NCBI GenBank assembly: GCA_025846845.1
Contig: JAOYTL010000003.1
Span: 124,001 to 188,000, forward strand
Reading direction: 5' to 3'
Source: Alloboseaceae bacterium BT-24-1
GTDB lineage: Bacteria; Pseudomonadota; Alphaproteobacteria; Rhizobiales; Beijerinckiaceae
Length of the DNA: 64,000 bases
Shown: positions 11,093-19,754 of the stretch, piece after piece
Layout of the letters: the number at the start of each line of letters is the position of its first letter
Position numbering within the stretch: position 1 is the first letter of the stretch
Program-made: the position numbers and the translations under genes
Notes under the pieces: model-generated
What the model was told of the DNA's origin: nothing
The model's database searches: none
The model's input: only the letters and a program-made list of their open reading frames with translations

Positions 11093-12511
11093 TCAGCGAA
11101 CGGCAGGCTGGCTCGCATAGGAGGCGTCGGGCTGTAGCTGCGACGTGCGCAGGGTCGAGGACCGGCGCGGCGGCAACGGCGCAGTCACCGTCTGCGGCGT
11201 CTCCGGCACAACCGAGGCGACCGGCGCCTGCTCCTTCGACTCGGAAGAGCCGCTGCCAAGAAGCGGCACGAAGCTCAGCGCCCGCTGATAGAAGGAAGGC
11301 TGCGCCGGCTCGGCCGAGGCCGTCTGGATCGGCGCAGGCGTAGCAGCGCCTGGCGTCGCCTTGGCGACCTGCGTCGCCGCATCGCTCGCCGGCTTGGCGG
11401 CGGGCTGGGCAGCTGCAGGCTTGGCCGGCGCCGCGGCAACCACAGGCTTGGCTTCCTCCGTCTGCGCGCTGCTGACCGCGGCGAGCACGGCTTCGTTGTC
11501 AGCCGATTCGGCGCGGACAGTCGCCTTGGTCCGTCCCTTGTCGTCGAGCACGACGACACGCGGACCGATCAGCGAATCGACGCGGCTGATGCCGACGTCG
11601 CGCGAGCCCCAGGCGACCGACCTGTTCAGCGAATCGGCGCCGGACTGGGCCAGCTGGCGCTTGAACGAGGAGTGCTGGTCGCCGTCGTCATAGATCAGCT
11701 TGACCGCGGGCGTGCCCTTCGACACCAGCGCCGCGACCTGGATCTCGTCCTGCTGGCGCTTCTGCGCGAGCGCCTGCGTCAGCGACGGGTCGACCTGGGT
11801 GCCGTCACGGTTGAAGGCGTAGCGTCCGCCTGCCACGGAGACCGACGGCTCGTCCTTGGCCACTTCGAAGAAGTCCGAGCCTTCCTTCAAGTTCTTCCAG
11901 AAGGCGATGTTCGGGTCGAGCCGGTGCTTGGCGAGGTTTTCCGGCGTCATCCGGAAGGGATAAGCCTGCATCTGCACAGCCCGCTGCCCACCATTCTGGG
12001 CCTCGCGCACCAGGGCATAGATCTCGCCGATCTGGTCGTCCGTCATCGAGTAGCAGCCGGCCGAGGAGCAGGCGCCGTGCACCATCAGATGCGCGCCGGT
12101 ACGGCCATGCGCACGGTCATAGGCGTTGGGATAGCCCATGTTGAACGAGACGTAGAACGACGAGTTCGGGTTCATCTGCGCCGGGCTGATCGCGTAGAAG
12201 CCCTCCGGCGCCATGCGGTCGCCTTCGCGCACCTTCGGACCGAGCTGGCCCGACCAGCGGCACATGGGGAAGGTCTTGAGCAGCGCATACTTGCCGTCGG
12301 CGCGCTTCTTCCAGACCTCGAGCTCCGACTCCTTCTTGTAGGAGCGAATCACGATCGGCTGGCTCTTGCTCATGCCCTTCTCGGACATCAGCGTGTAGGT
12401 CGCGGACGGAATCGGAATGTTATGGCGCGCCGAGCCGCGATAGCGGTCCTCTTCGCAAGCTGCCAAAGTGAGGCCAAGGAGCGCCGCCAGCGCGAAATGT
12501 CTCACAGCCAC
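11093..12511 (-). CDS. YafK-like L,D-transpeptidase (YkuD domain) lipoprotein
   Basis: 472 residues. The signal peptide ends in lipobox LAAC, with Cys19 the probable lipidated residue. A YkuD catalytic domain follows (about 50-170), with the active-site motif HGACSSAGC: His145 and Cys153. In E. coli the related YafK/DpaA removes Braun lipoprotein from peptidoglycan, so this protein may cut or form lipoprotein or L,D crosslinks at the outer membrane. The last 130 residues are a low-complexity Ala/Pro/Lys-rich tail, probably an extended periplasmic linker. Monocistronic, with a strong terminator downstream. Confidence 0.9.
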   Translation of the reverse strand: MAVRHFALAALLGLTLAACEEDRYRGSARHNIPIPSATYTLMSEKGMSKSQPIVIRSYKKESELEVWKKRADGKYALLKTFPMCRWSGQLGPKVREGDRMAPEGFYAISPAQMNPNSSFYVSFNMGYPNAYDRAHGRTGAHLMVHGACSSAGCYSMTDDQIGEIYALVREAQNGGQRAVQMQAYPFRMTPENLAKHRLDPNIAFWKNLKEGSDFFEVAKDEPSVSVAGGRYAFNRDGTQVDPSLTQALAQKRQQDEIQVAALVSKGTPAVKLIYDDGDQHSSFKRQLAQSGADSLNRSVAWGSRDVGISRVDSLIGPRVVVLDDKGRTKATVRAESADNEAVLAAVSSAQTEEAKPVVAAAPAKPAAAQPAAKPASDAATQVAKATPGAATPAPIQTASAEPAQPSFYQRALSFVPLLGSGSSESKEQAPVASVVPETPQTVTAPLPPRRSSTLRTSQLQPDASYASQPAVR

Positions 12512-12710
12512 GTCGTCAATCCCATCTCGCGCGGACGCTCGGACCCGACAATGCCCGATACAACGCGGCCAAATTATGCCCGTTGCCCGGTTGTAGGACC
12601 GTTAGCCTTGACCGTTCCTTACCACAGCGAACCTGCAGATGGCCATATGGTGAAGCCGGGGGTAAAGCCCTCCCCGAACCGTCTGCGCGGTTCCGTGCAC
12701 TTGAACCCGG

Positions 12711-13664
12711 CTAGAGCGTCCGGCCGATCGCCAGATACTTCTGCGCCCGCCGGTCGACGATCTCGTCGGCGCTCAGGCCGGCAAAGTCGGACAGCGCCGC
12801 CTCGATCGCCGCACCAGCCCGCTCGATCGCGGCCTGCGGGTCGCGATGGGCGCCGCCGGTCGGCTCGGTGACGATCTTGTCGATGACGCCGAAGCGCAGC
12901 AGGTCCTGGGCGGTGATCTTCATGCCGGTCGCGGCATCCTGGGCCCGGGCCGTGTCGCGCCAGAGGATCGAGGCCGCGCCTTCCGGCGAGATCACCGAAT
13001 AGATCGCGTGCTCCAGCATCAGCACCTTGCTGGCGGCGGCGATGGCGATCGCCCCGCCGGAGCCGCCTTCGCCGATCACCAGCGCGACGCTCGGCGTGCG
13101 CAGCGCAAGGCAGGTCTCGGTCGAGCGCGCGATCGCCTCGGCCTGGCCGCGCTCCTCGGCCTCGATGCCGGGATAGGCGCCGGCGGTGTCGATGAAGCTC
13201 AGCACCGGCAGGCCGAATCGATCGGCCAGCTCCATCAGGCGCACCGCCTTGCGGTAGCCCTCAGGCTTCGGCATGCCGAAATTGTGCTTGATGCGGGTCT
13301 CGGTCGAGTTGCCCTTCTCCTGGCCCATGACGCAGACCGGCTCGCCGCGAAAACGGCCGAAGCCGCCAACGATCGCCTCGTCCTCGCCGAAGGCACGGTC
13401 GCCCGCGAGCGGCGTGAACTCGTCGATCAGCGCCGAGCAGTAGTCGAGGAAATGCGGACGCTGCGGATGGCGCGCCACCAGCGTCTTCTGCCAGGGCGTG
13501 AGGGTGCCGTAGAGGTCTTTCAGCGCCTGCGAGGCCTTGGCCTCGAGCTTGCCGATCTCCTCGGCGAGCGAATATCCGTCGCCCTTGCCATCGAGTGTAC
13601 GCAGTTCATCCGCCTTCGCCTCAAGCTCGGCGACAGGCTTTTCGAAATCGAGATAGCTTCGCAT
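12711..13664 (-). CDS. accA: Acetyl-CoA carboxylase carboxyltransferase subunit alpha
   Basis: 317 residues, the normal length, counted from MRSYLDFEKP, the standard alphaproteobacterial AccA N-terminus; the frame is open further upstream but that part is not conserved. AccA with AccD transfers CO2 from carboxybiotin to acetyl-CoA, making malonyl-CoA for fatty acid synthesis. Crotonase-fold signatures are visible: FIDTAGAYPGIEAEERGQ and IGEGGSGGAIAI. The gene follows a methyltransferase gene after a terminator, and accD is not in the window. Confidence 0.96.
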   Translation of the reverse strand: MRSYLDFEKPVAELEAKADELRTLDGKGDGYSLAEEIGKLEAKASQALKDLYGTLTPWQKTLVARHPQRPHFLDYCSALIDEFTPLAGDRAFGEDEAIVGGFGRFRGEPVCVMGQEKGNSTETRIKHNFGMPKPEGYRKAVRLMELADRFGLPVLSFIDTAGAYPGIEAEERGQAEAIARSTETCLALRTPSVALVIGEGGSGGAIAIAAASKVLMLEHAIYSVISPEGAASILWRDTARAQDAATGMKITAQDLLRFGVIDKIVTEPTGGAHRDPQAAIERAGAAIEAALSDFAGLSADEIVDRRAQKYLAIGRTL

Positions 13665-13734
13665 CGACATCCAGATCTGGTCCCGCTTCCCAGAGGAAAA
13701 CACGCCGGCTTCAGGCCGCGGTGACGGAACGGTC

Positions 13735-13762
13735 AAAAAAGGCGGCGGACCTTGTCCGCGCC
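13735..13762 (-). terminator. Terminator between the methyltransferase and accA genes
   Basis: Stem of about nine pairs (13741-13750 with 13754-13762, one bulged base, 3-nt loop) followed on the minus strand by six T residues. It separates the methyltransferase transcript from accA. Confidence 0.7.
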
Positions 13763-13774
13763 CCGGCGAAATTG

Positions 13775-14545
13775 TCAACCCGTAGGCCCGCCCCCCTCAT
13801 CCTGCCGCGACAGATGCGAGGAAGAGTGAGCTTGCGGCAACAGGACCGGCCGGAAGGCGAAGCTGCGCCGCGTCGCGCGCAAAGGCGCGCGCCGGTAGAA
13901 CTGCTTGGTCGCGTCGATGACATAGACTCCGGCGAAGGGCAGCGACAGCCCGGCGCCGACCTTCTCCCAGGCCATGGCCGAGCGCATGAACAGGCGCCGG
14001 CGCAGCGGCGGCACGTAAAGCGCCTCGGCCCAGTGCTCGGGCGAGAACATGGCGCGACGCATCAAGGCTTCGATCTGCGAACGGCTGAACGGCCTGCCAT
14101 GGCCGAACGGCGTCGTATCCATCCGCGCCCACAGGCCGCGCCGGTTCGGGACGACGACGATCAGGCGCCCGCCGGGGCTCAGCACCCGCGAGATCTCCTC
14201 AAGCAGATCTTCGGGACTCTCGGTCTCTTCCAGAGCGTGCACCATCAGCACGCGGTCGACCGAGGCGGTCGGCAGGGGCAAAAGGGTCGGTTCGACCAAG
14301 GCGGAAGCGGAAAGGCCCGGCGCGGGCCAGTTCACCACCCCTTGCGCCGCTGGCATGAAGGCGATCACACGCTCCGCCTCGCCGCCGAGCAGCGGCAGAT
14401 AGGGCGTCGCGAACCCAAGGCCCAGCAGGCGCTGACGCCGGCAATCCGGCCAGAGCTTCAGCATCACCTTGCCGACGACCCGGCGCGCCACATGCCCGAG
14501 CGGGCTGGCATAGAAGCTGCGCAGGTCGACGACGTCCAAGGCCAT
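13775..14545 (-). CDS. Class I SAM-dependent methyltransferase
   Basis: 256 residues from the ATG at 14545. The core has the UbiE/COQ5-like pattern: a post-II acidic region LPLPTASVDRVLMVHALEE and LEEISRVLSPGGRLIVVVPNRRG, as in methyltransferase_11 proteins. The N-terminal glycine-rich SAM loop is weak (LLGLGFATPYLPLL). The gene is head-to-head with gloB, an arrangement I associate with rhizobia. The acceptor substrate is not evident. Confidence 0.85.
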   Translation of the reverse strand: MALDVVDLRSFYASPLGHVARRVVGKVMLKLWPDCRRQRLLGLGFATPYLPLLGGEAERVIAFMPAAQGVVNWPAPGLSASALVEPTLLPLPTASVDRVLMVHALEETESPEDLLEEISRVLSPGGRLIVVVPNRRGLWARMDTTPFGHGRPFSRSQIEALMRRAMFSPEHWAEALYVPPLRRRLFMRSAMAWEKVGAGLSLPFAGVYVIDATKQFYRRAPLRATRRSFAFRPVLLPQAHSSSHLSRQDEGGGPTG

Positions 14546-14668
14546 GCCAACGGAGATGGCGCAGCGGCATCGGGAGCGCAAGGGCGGCGTTCGGCAGCGT
14601 GACCGTCTTGATACCGGCGCGCGCTTGCTTCAAGCAGGCGTCTCGACTGCCGATTGCCGGAGCTTCCC

Positions 14669-15433
14669 ATGCCGCTCGACATCCATGTCTTCCGCACGCT
14701 CAGCGACAATGCCGGCGCGCTGCTGCGCGATCCCGGCACCGGTGCCTGCGCCACCGTCGACGTTCCCGATGCGGGCGAGGTCCTCGCCGCAGCCAAGGCG
14801 AAGGGCTGGACCATCAACCAGGTTCTGGTGACGCATGAGCACGCCGACCATGTCCAGGGCATCGCCGCGCTGAAGCAGGCGACCGGCGCCAAGGTCTTCG
14901 CACCTGAAGCCGCTCGCGCCGGCGCACCGGTCGATGTCGTCCTTGGCGAGGGCGACCGCGTCGCCGTCGGCAGCTACGACTTCGAGACCTGGGCGACGCC
15001 AGGCCATGCCGAGGGCCATGTCAGCTTCATCGGCCAGAAGGCGAAGCTCGCGCTGGTTGGCGACGTCGTCTTCGTCATGGGGTGCGGGCGCGTCATGCCC
15101 GGCCGGATGGAAGCGATGTGGACCTCGCTGTCGCGGGTCATGGCGCTGCCGAACGCGACCACGCTGATCACCGGCCACGATTACACCTTGTCGAACGCGC
15201 GCTTCGCCGCGGCGATGGACCCGAGCAACCCCGCCGTCGCCGCCCGCCTCGCCGAAGCCGAGGCCGCCAAGTCTGAGGGGCGCTTCTGGGCGCTGACCAC
15301 GGTCGGCGAGGAGAAGGCGACCAACCCCTTCTTCCGGGCGGGCGAACCGGCACTGGCTGCAACGCTCGGCATCGTCGGCAAGCCGGCGGGCGAGGTCTTT
15401 ACCGCGCTGCGCGAGGCAAAGAACAGGTTCTGA
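14669..15433 (+). CDS. gloB: Hydroxyacylglutathione hydrolase (glyoxalase II)
   Basis: 254 residues, metallo-beta-lactamase fold. The binuclear metal motif T-H-E-H-A-D-H is at 55-61 and a second ligand region is WATPGHAEGHVSF. Glyoxalase II hydrolyses S-lactoylglutathione to lactate and glutathione, the last step of methylglyoxal detoxification. The ATG at 14669 has GGAG 6 nt upstream; an upstream TTG is less likely. It heads a compact three-gene set with the cupin and GNAT genes (gaps 6 and 2 nt). A thioesterase or persulfide dioxygenase role cannot be fully excluded. Confidence 0.9.
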   Translation: MPLDIHVFRTLSDNAGALLRDPGTGACATVDVPDAGEVLAAAKAKGWTINQVLVTHEHADHVQGIAALKQATGAKVFAPEAARAGAPVDVVLGEGDRVAVGSYDFETWATPGHAEGHVSFIGQKAKLALVGDVVFVMGCGRVMPGRMEAMWTSLSRVMALPNATTLITGHDYTLSNARFAAAMDPSNPAVAARLAEAEAAKSEGRFWALTTVGEEKATNPFFRAGEPALAATLGIVGKPAGEVFTALREAKNRF

Positions 15434-15439
15434 TCCGCG

Positions 15440-15895
15440 ATGAGCACGTTGAACGGCCTCAGCGCCGCCGAGGTGATCCGCCTGCTCGAGCTGAAGCCCC
15501 ATCCCGAGGGCGGGCACTATCGCGAGACCTTCCGCGATCCCGCCGGGCCGGAGGGGCGCGGCTTCTCGACCGCGATCTACTATCTGCTCGATGTCGGCGA
15601 GACCTCGGAATGGCATCGCGTCGACGCGGCCGAGATCTGGCACCATTATGCCGGCGCGCCATTGGTGATCACGCTCTCGCCGAACGGGCATGACGCTTCG
15701 GCCCATCACCTCGGCAAGGATCTCGCCGTCGGCCAGCGGCCGCAGATCGTCGTGCCGGCCGGGCACTGGCAGAGCGCGACCTCGCTCGGCGCCTGGACGC
15801 TGGTCGGCTGCACGGTCGCACCGGGCTTTGCCTTCTCTGGCTTCGAGATGGCGCCGCCCGACTGGCGGCCGACACCAAGGCCAGCGGGAGGCTGA
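15440..15895 (+). CDS. Cupin_5 (DUF985) domain protein
   Basis: 151 residues; the whole protein is one DUF985 cupin. The motifs HPEGGHYRETF and FSTAIYYLL near the start and SEWHRVDAAEIWHHYAG in the middle are typical. Members are small RmlC-like beta barrels of unknown or sugar/nucleotide-related function. The start is 6 nt after the gloB stop, so it is probably co-transcribed with gloB. Confidence 0.9.
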   Translation: MSTLNGLSAAEVIRLLELKPHPEGGHYRETFRDPAGPEGRGFSTAIYYLLDVGETSEWHRVDAAEIWHHYAGAPLVITLSPNGHDASAHHLGKDLAVGQRPQIVVPAGHWQSATSLGAWTLVGCTVAPGFAFSGFEMAPPDWRPTPRPAGG

Positions 15896-15897
15896 CC

Positions 15898-16674
15898 GTG
15901 GACAAGCCTGTTGCCTATATCCTTGCGATCGACCTGGGGCTGGTCGGCGCCTGCGAGACCCGGATCGTCAACGCCTGGCCGGCGCCAACCACGCTGGTCG
16001 TCGACCAATGGGTCGTGCGCTTCGCCAATGGCTATTCCGGCCGCGCCAACTCGGCCTCGTCGCTGCGCGAAGGCGGCGACATGGACGAGGCGACGCTCGC
16101 CTTCATCGAGGATCTCTATCGCCAGACCGGCCTGCCGCCACGCATCCGCTTCACCCCATTGGTCGCGCAGAGCGCCCGCCGACGCTTCGCCGAGCGCGGC
16201 TACCGGGTCGAGACCGCCTCCTTCGGCATGGTCGCCGAGCTCGATCCCGGCCTGCACCGGCCGGATCCCGGCATGATCGCGACGCCGCAGGCGGACGATC
16301 CGTGGATCGACGGGGTCTGCAGCCACCAGACCGGCACGAAGCGCAATCGCGATCATCTCGCCGCGATCGTCACCGGCGTTCGCCTGCCCGCCGCCTTTGC
16401 CACGCTGATGCATGAGGGTCGTCCGGTGGCCTATGCGATGAGCGTCGCCGAGCGCGGCATGGCCGAGATCGGCGCCGTCATCGTCGACGAAGCCTTGCGC
16501 GGCAAGGGTCTCGGCAGGCGGCTGATGCTGGGCCTGATGGGCTGGGCTGCGGCGCAAGGCTGCAGTCTCGCCTATCTCCAGGTCGACCAGAGCAATGGCC
16601 TCGCGCTGGAAATGTATCGCCGGCTCGGCTTTCGCACGGTCTATGCCTACGAGACGCGCATTCTCGACGTCTGA
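15898..16674 (+). CDS. GNAT family N-acetyltransferase
   Basis: 258 residues from a GTG start 2 nt after the cupin stop. The C-terminal 110 residues are a GNAT domain: IGAVIVDEALRGKGLGRRLM carries the acetyl-CoA pyrophosphate loop (R-G-x-G-x-G/A pattern), and LEMYRRLGFRTVYAYETR is the usual last strand. The N-terminal half resembles the tandem-GNAT layout with no clear acetyl-CoA loop. The target amine is unknown. Confidence 0.85.
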   Translation: MDKPVAYILAIDLGLVGACETRIVNAWPAPTTLVVDQWVVRFANGYSGRANSASSLREGGDMDEATLAFIEDLYRQTGLPPRIRFTPLVAQSARRRFAERGYRVETASFGMVAELDPGLHRPDPGMIATPQADDPWIDGVCSHQTGTKRNRDHLAAIVTGVRLPAAFATLMHEGRPVAYAMSVAERGMAEIGAVIVDEALRGKGLGRRLMLGLMGWAAAQGCSLAYLQVDQSNGLALEMYRRLGFRTVYAYETRILDV

Positions 16675-16701
16675 TATGCCGCAATTGGAGCAGTGCTCCA
16701 T

Positions 16702-16743
16702 CGTCTTTCCGGGGCGCTGCGCAGCAGCGAGCCCGGAAAGACG
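16702..16743. repeat. Long compound palindrome between convergent genes
   Basis: Outer arms of 12 bp (16702-16713 with 16732-16743) enclose an inner 6-bp stem (CGCTGC, 16715-16720, with GCAGCG, 16724-16729). A further 13-bp palindrome GGAGCA-G-TGCTCC lies at 16687-16699. The element fills the gap between convergent GNAT and transporter genes and could be a bidirectional terminator or an extragenic palindromic repeat; neither strand has a T-tract. Confidence 0.6.
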
Positions 16744-16749
16744 GCGGCA

Positions 16750-17634
16750 CTAACCCCCGGCCGCCTTCGCGGCCGCCCGCGCTGCCGGCCCGAAGCTCGC
16801 TACCAGCGCGCCGACGACGATCAGCACGCAGGAGACGGCCAGGAGCCAGCTCGCCGGCGCGTAGCCGGCGATGACCAGGACCACGGTCGAGAGCACCGGC
16901 GCCGCATAGGAGGCGACGCCGAGCAAGGCGACATCGCCCTTCTTCATGCCGACATCCCAGCAGATGAAAGCGAGCCCGATCGAGCCAAGGCCGAGACCGA
17001 GCACGCCGCCCCATTCGACGGCGCTCGGCGCCCACAAGGTCGTCTCGAAGGCGAGATGACAGGCGAAGGCCGGGATGGCGCAGCCGAGCATGGTGATGGC
17101 AAGGCTCTCGGACGGCACTCCCGCGAACCGCCGGGACAGCACCGAATAGCTCGCCCAGACGAAGGCGCCGAGCGCCGCCAGCACATGGCCGAGCTGGATG
17201 CCGGCGCCGCCCGCACCGAGGCTGCCGGAGATCAGCAGCGCCGTGGCGACGAGGCCGATGAGCGCCCCGATGAGATGACGTGGCTTCAGCCCCCCGCCCG
17301 GCAGCAGCGCCGCGAACAGCACGATCAGCAGCGGCCAGAGATAGTGGATCAGGTTGGCCTCGGCCGCCGGCGCCGTCTTCACCGCGGCATAGTAGAGCGC
17401 CGTGTCGCCGAACGGCCCGTAGAGACCGAGCAGGAAGGATGCCGGCGTCGGCCGCGCCAGATGCAGCCGCCCCTGCGCTGCCGCGATCGCCAGCACGAAG
17501 ACGCCGCCGATGACGAAGGTCATGCCGACGAGCTGGAACGCCGGCACCCGCCCGGACATGGCGGTGAACAGGGCCAGCGTCGACCAGAGCAGGATGGCGA
17601 CGAATCCGGTCGCGGTGGCGGTGCGGGAGGTCAT
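16750..17634 (-). CDS. EamA/DMT family transporter (YddG-like)
   Basis: 294 residues, ten predicted membrane segments, two EamA halves. The N-terminal segment GFVAILLWSTLALFT and ALYYAAVKTAPAAEANLIHYLWPL fit the aromatic-amino-acid-exporter side (YddG) of the DMT superfamily, but the substrate is inferred only from this resemblance. Convergent with the GNAT gene, with the long palindrome between them. Confidence 0.85.
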   Translation of the reverse strand: MTSRTATATGFVAILLWSTLALFTAMSGRVPAFQLVGMTFVIGGVFVLAIAAAQGRLHLARPTPASFLLGLYGPFGDTALYYAAVKTAPAAEANLIHYLWPLLIVLFAALLPGGGLKPRHLIGALIGLVATALLISGSLGAGGAGIQLGHVLAALGAFVWASYSVLSRRFAGVPSESLAITMLGCAIPAFACHLAFETTLWAPSAVEWGGVLGLGLGSIGLAFICWDVGMKKGDVALLGVASYAAPVLSTVVLVIAGYAPASWLLAVSCVLIVVGALVASFGPAARAAAKAAGG

Positions 17635-17719
17635 GAGGCGAACTTCGGAATTGCAACCGGAGACCCGTTAAGCGCTATGACGCGCCATCACCAGCCCGTT
17701 CGCCGACGCTACTCTAGTC

Positions 17720-17767
17720 CCACGCAAAAAACTGCCGGCAGGCCGCAGCAGCGGCGGTGCCGGCAGT
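17720..17767 (-). terminator. Rho-independent terminator of the alpha/beta hydrolase gene
   Basis: 10-bp stem ACTGCCGGCA (17731-17740) with 17758-17767, a 17-nt loop, followed on the minus strand by six T residues. It lies just after the hydrolase stop at 17781. Confidence 0.8.
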
Positions 17768-17780
17768 CTCATCGGTCGCG

Positions 17781-18611
17781 TCAGCCCTTGATGAAGGCGA
17801 GCAGGTCCGCGTTGATCACGTCCGGATGGGTGGTGCACATGCCGTGCGGCAGGCCGGCATAGGTCTTCAGCGTGCCGTTCCTGAGCAGCTTGACCGCGAG
17901 CGGGGCGGAGTCGGCATAGGGGACGATCTGGTCGTCGTCGCCATGCATCACCAGCACCGGCACCGCGATCGTCTTGAGATCCTCGGTGAAATCGGTTTCC
18001 GAGAAGGCCTTGATGCAGTCGTAATGCGCCTTGGTGCCGCCCATCATGCCCTGCCGCCACCAATTGTCGATGATGCCCTGCGAGACCTTGGCGCCTTCGC
18101 GGTTGAAGCCGTAGAACGGGCCGGCGGGGACATCGATGTAGAACTGGGCGCGGTTGGCGACCAGCGCGGCACGGAAGCCGTCGAAGACCTCGATCGGCAA
18201 GCCACCCGGGTTCTTGTCGGACTTCACCATGATCGGCGGCACGGCACCGATCAGCACCGCCTTGGCGACGCGGCCGGGCTCGGCGCGGGCGACATAGTGG
18301 GCCACTTCGCCGCCGCCGGTGGAGTGGCCGATATGGACGGCGTTGCGCAGGTTCAGATGGGCGGCGAGCTCGGCGACATCGGCGGCGTAGGTGTCCATCT
18401 CGTTGCCGGTCGCGGTCTGGCTCGAGCGGCCATGGCCGCGGCGGTCATGCGCGATCACCCGGAAGCCCTGATGCAGGAAGAACAGCATCTGGTTGTCCCA
18501 GTCGTCGGCGCTGAGCGGCCAGCCATGGTGGAAGACGATCGGCTGCGCGTCCTTCGGGCCCCAGTCCTTGTAGAAGATTTCGGTGCCGTCCTTGGTGTTG
18601 ATCGTGCTCAT
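17781..18611 (-). CDS. Alpha/beta hydrolase, non-haem chloroperoxidase/arylesterase type
   Basis: 276 residues. The catalytic triad is visible: Ser97 in GHSTGG, Asp227 in HGDDDQIVP and His256 in GLPHGM. It closely fits the cofactor-free haloperoxidase group (perhydrolase activity with acetate and peroxide in vitro), whose natural role is probably ester or lactone hydrolysis. There is no signal peptide, so it is cytosolic. It is divergent from a GlxA-type regulator, which may control it. Confidence 0.92.
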   Translation of the reverse strand: MSTINTKDGTEIFYKDWGPKDAQPIVFHHGWPLSADDWDNQMLFFLHQGFRVIAHDRRGHGRSSQTATGNEMDTYAADVAELAAHLNLRNAVHIGHSTGGGEVAHYVARAEPGRVAKAVLIGAVPPIMVKSDKNPGGLPIEVFDGFRAALVANRAQFYIDVPAGPFYGFNREGAKVSQGIIDNWWRQGMMGGTKAHYDCIKAFSETDFTEDLKTIAVPVLVMHGDDDQIVPYADSAPLAVKLLRNGTLKTYAGLPHGMCTTHPDVINADLLAFIKG

Positions 18612-18733
18612 CTGGCCTCTCCTTCGGCTTTCCGGGCGGCGGGAACGTCGCCCTTCGATGTGGACGGTTATAGGCGGACCGTTGCATGGTGCCGCTTGGC
18701 GGAACCGACAATCAGCGGGTCAAAACTGACAGC

Positions 18734-19720
18734 ATGACGACAGGAAAGCAGACGATCGCAGAGATCGGGCTTTTGCTCTACCCGGACGTGCAGCTCGCCG
18801 CCGTCTACGGCCTGACCGACCTGTTCCGGATCGCCGGCGAGATGAGCCGGGATCGCGGCGGCCCGGAGGCGCCCGCGATCCGCGTCAGCCATTGGAGCCA
18901 GGCAGTGGACGGCACCGGCGTGGAGTGCGTCTTCGACAGCCATCCCGGCCCTGCACACGATCCGGGCCACCTGATCGCGCCACCGAGCCTGATCATGCCG
19001 GCGAAGATGCAGCCGATGAGCGGCTTCGCCACCTGGCTGGCCGAGCGCCATGGCGCGGGCACCACGCTGTGCTCGGTCTGCGCCGGCGCCTTTCTGCTCG
19101 GCGAGGCCGGCCTGCTGGAAGGCCGCGAAGCGACGACGCATTGGGCGTTCGCCAAGGAGCTGGCGGCGCGCTTCCCCGCCGCGAAGGTCGATACCGACCA
19201 CATGGTGATCGACGATGGCGACATCATCACCGCCGGCGGCATCCTGGCCTGGACCGATCTCGGCTTGACGCTGGTCGAGCGCTTGCTCGGACCGAGCGTG
19301 ATGCTGGAGACCGCGCGCTTCCTGCTGGTCGACCCGCCCGGACGTACGCAGCAGCCCTACAGCCATTTCGTGCCGCGGCTCGACCATGGCGACGCGGCGA
19401 TCCTGAAGGTCCAGCACTGGCTGCAGGCGAGCGGCGCCAGGGATCACGACGTGCCGGCGCAGGCGAAGCGGGCGGGTTTGGAGGAACGCACCTTCCTGCG
19501 CCGCTTCCGCAAGGCGACGGGCCTGCGGCCGACCGAATACGCGCAGCAGATCCGCATCGCCAAGGCGCGCGAGGCGCTGGAACTGAGCCGCCGCCCGGTC
19601 GCACAGATCGCCTGGGATGTCGGCTACGAAGACGCCTCGGCCTTCCGCAAACTGTTCCAGCGCATCACCGGGCTCGCCCCGGCCGATTACCGCCGCCGTT
19701 TCGGAGTGGCCGTCGCCTGA
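18734..19720 (+). CDS. GlxA family transcriptional regulator (DJ-1/PfpI plus AraC HTH)
   Basis: 328 residues from the ATG at 18734; the frame is open 48 nt further upstream but that part looks non-coding. The N-terminal domain (about 8-190) is a DJ-1/PfpI amidotransferase-like fold with the nucleophile-elbow motif LCSVCAGAFLLGEAG. The C-terminal domain is AraC-type with two HTH motifs ending WDVGYEDASAFRKLFQRITGLAP. Such regulators often activate divergent catabolic genes; the alpha/beta hydrolase is the obvious candidate. Ligand unknown. Confidence 0.92.
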   Translation: MTTGKQTIAEIGLLLYPDVQLAAVYGLTDLFRIAGEMSRDRGGPEAPAIRVSHWSQAVDGTGVECVFDSHPGPAHDPGHLIAPPSLIMPAKMQPMSGFATWLAERHGAGTTLCSVCAGAFLLGEAGLLEGREATTHWAFAKELAARFPAAKVDTDHMVIDDGDIITAGGILAWTDLGLTLVERLLGPSVMLETARFLLVDPPGRTQQPYSHFVPRLDHGDAAILKVQHWLQASGARDHDVPAQAKRAGLEERTFLRRFRKATGLRPTEYAQQIRIAKAREALELSRRPVAQIAWDVGYEDASAFRKLFQRITGLAPADYRRRFGVAVA

Positions 19721-19754
19721 CCAAGGCGGCCGACCTCCCCGATTGAACCAGCCG

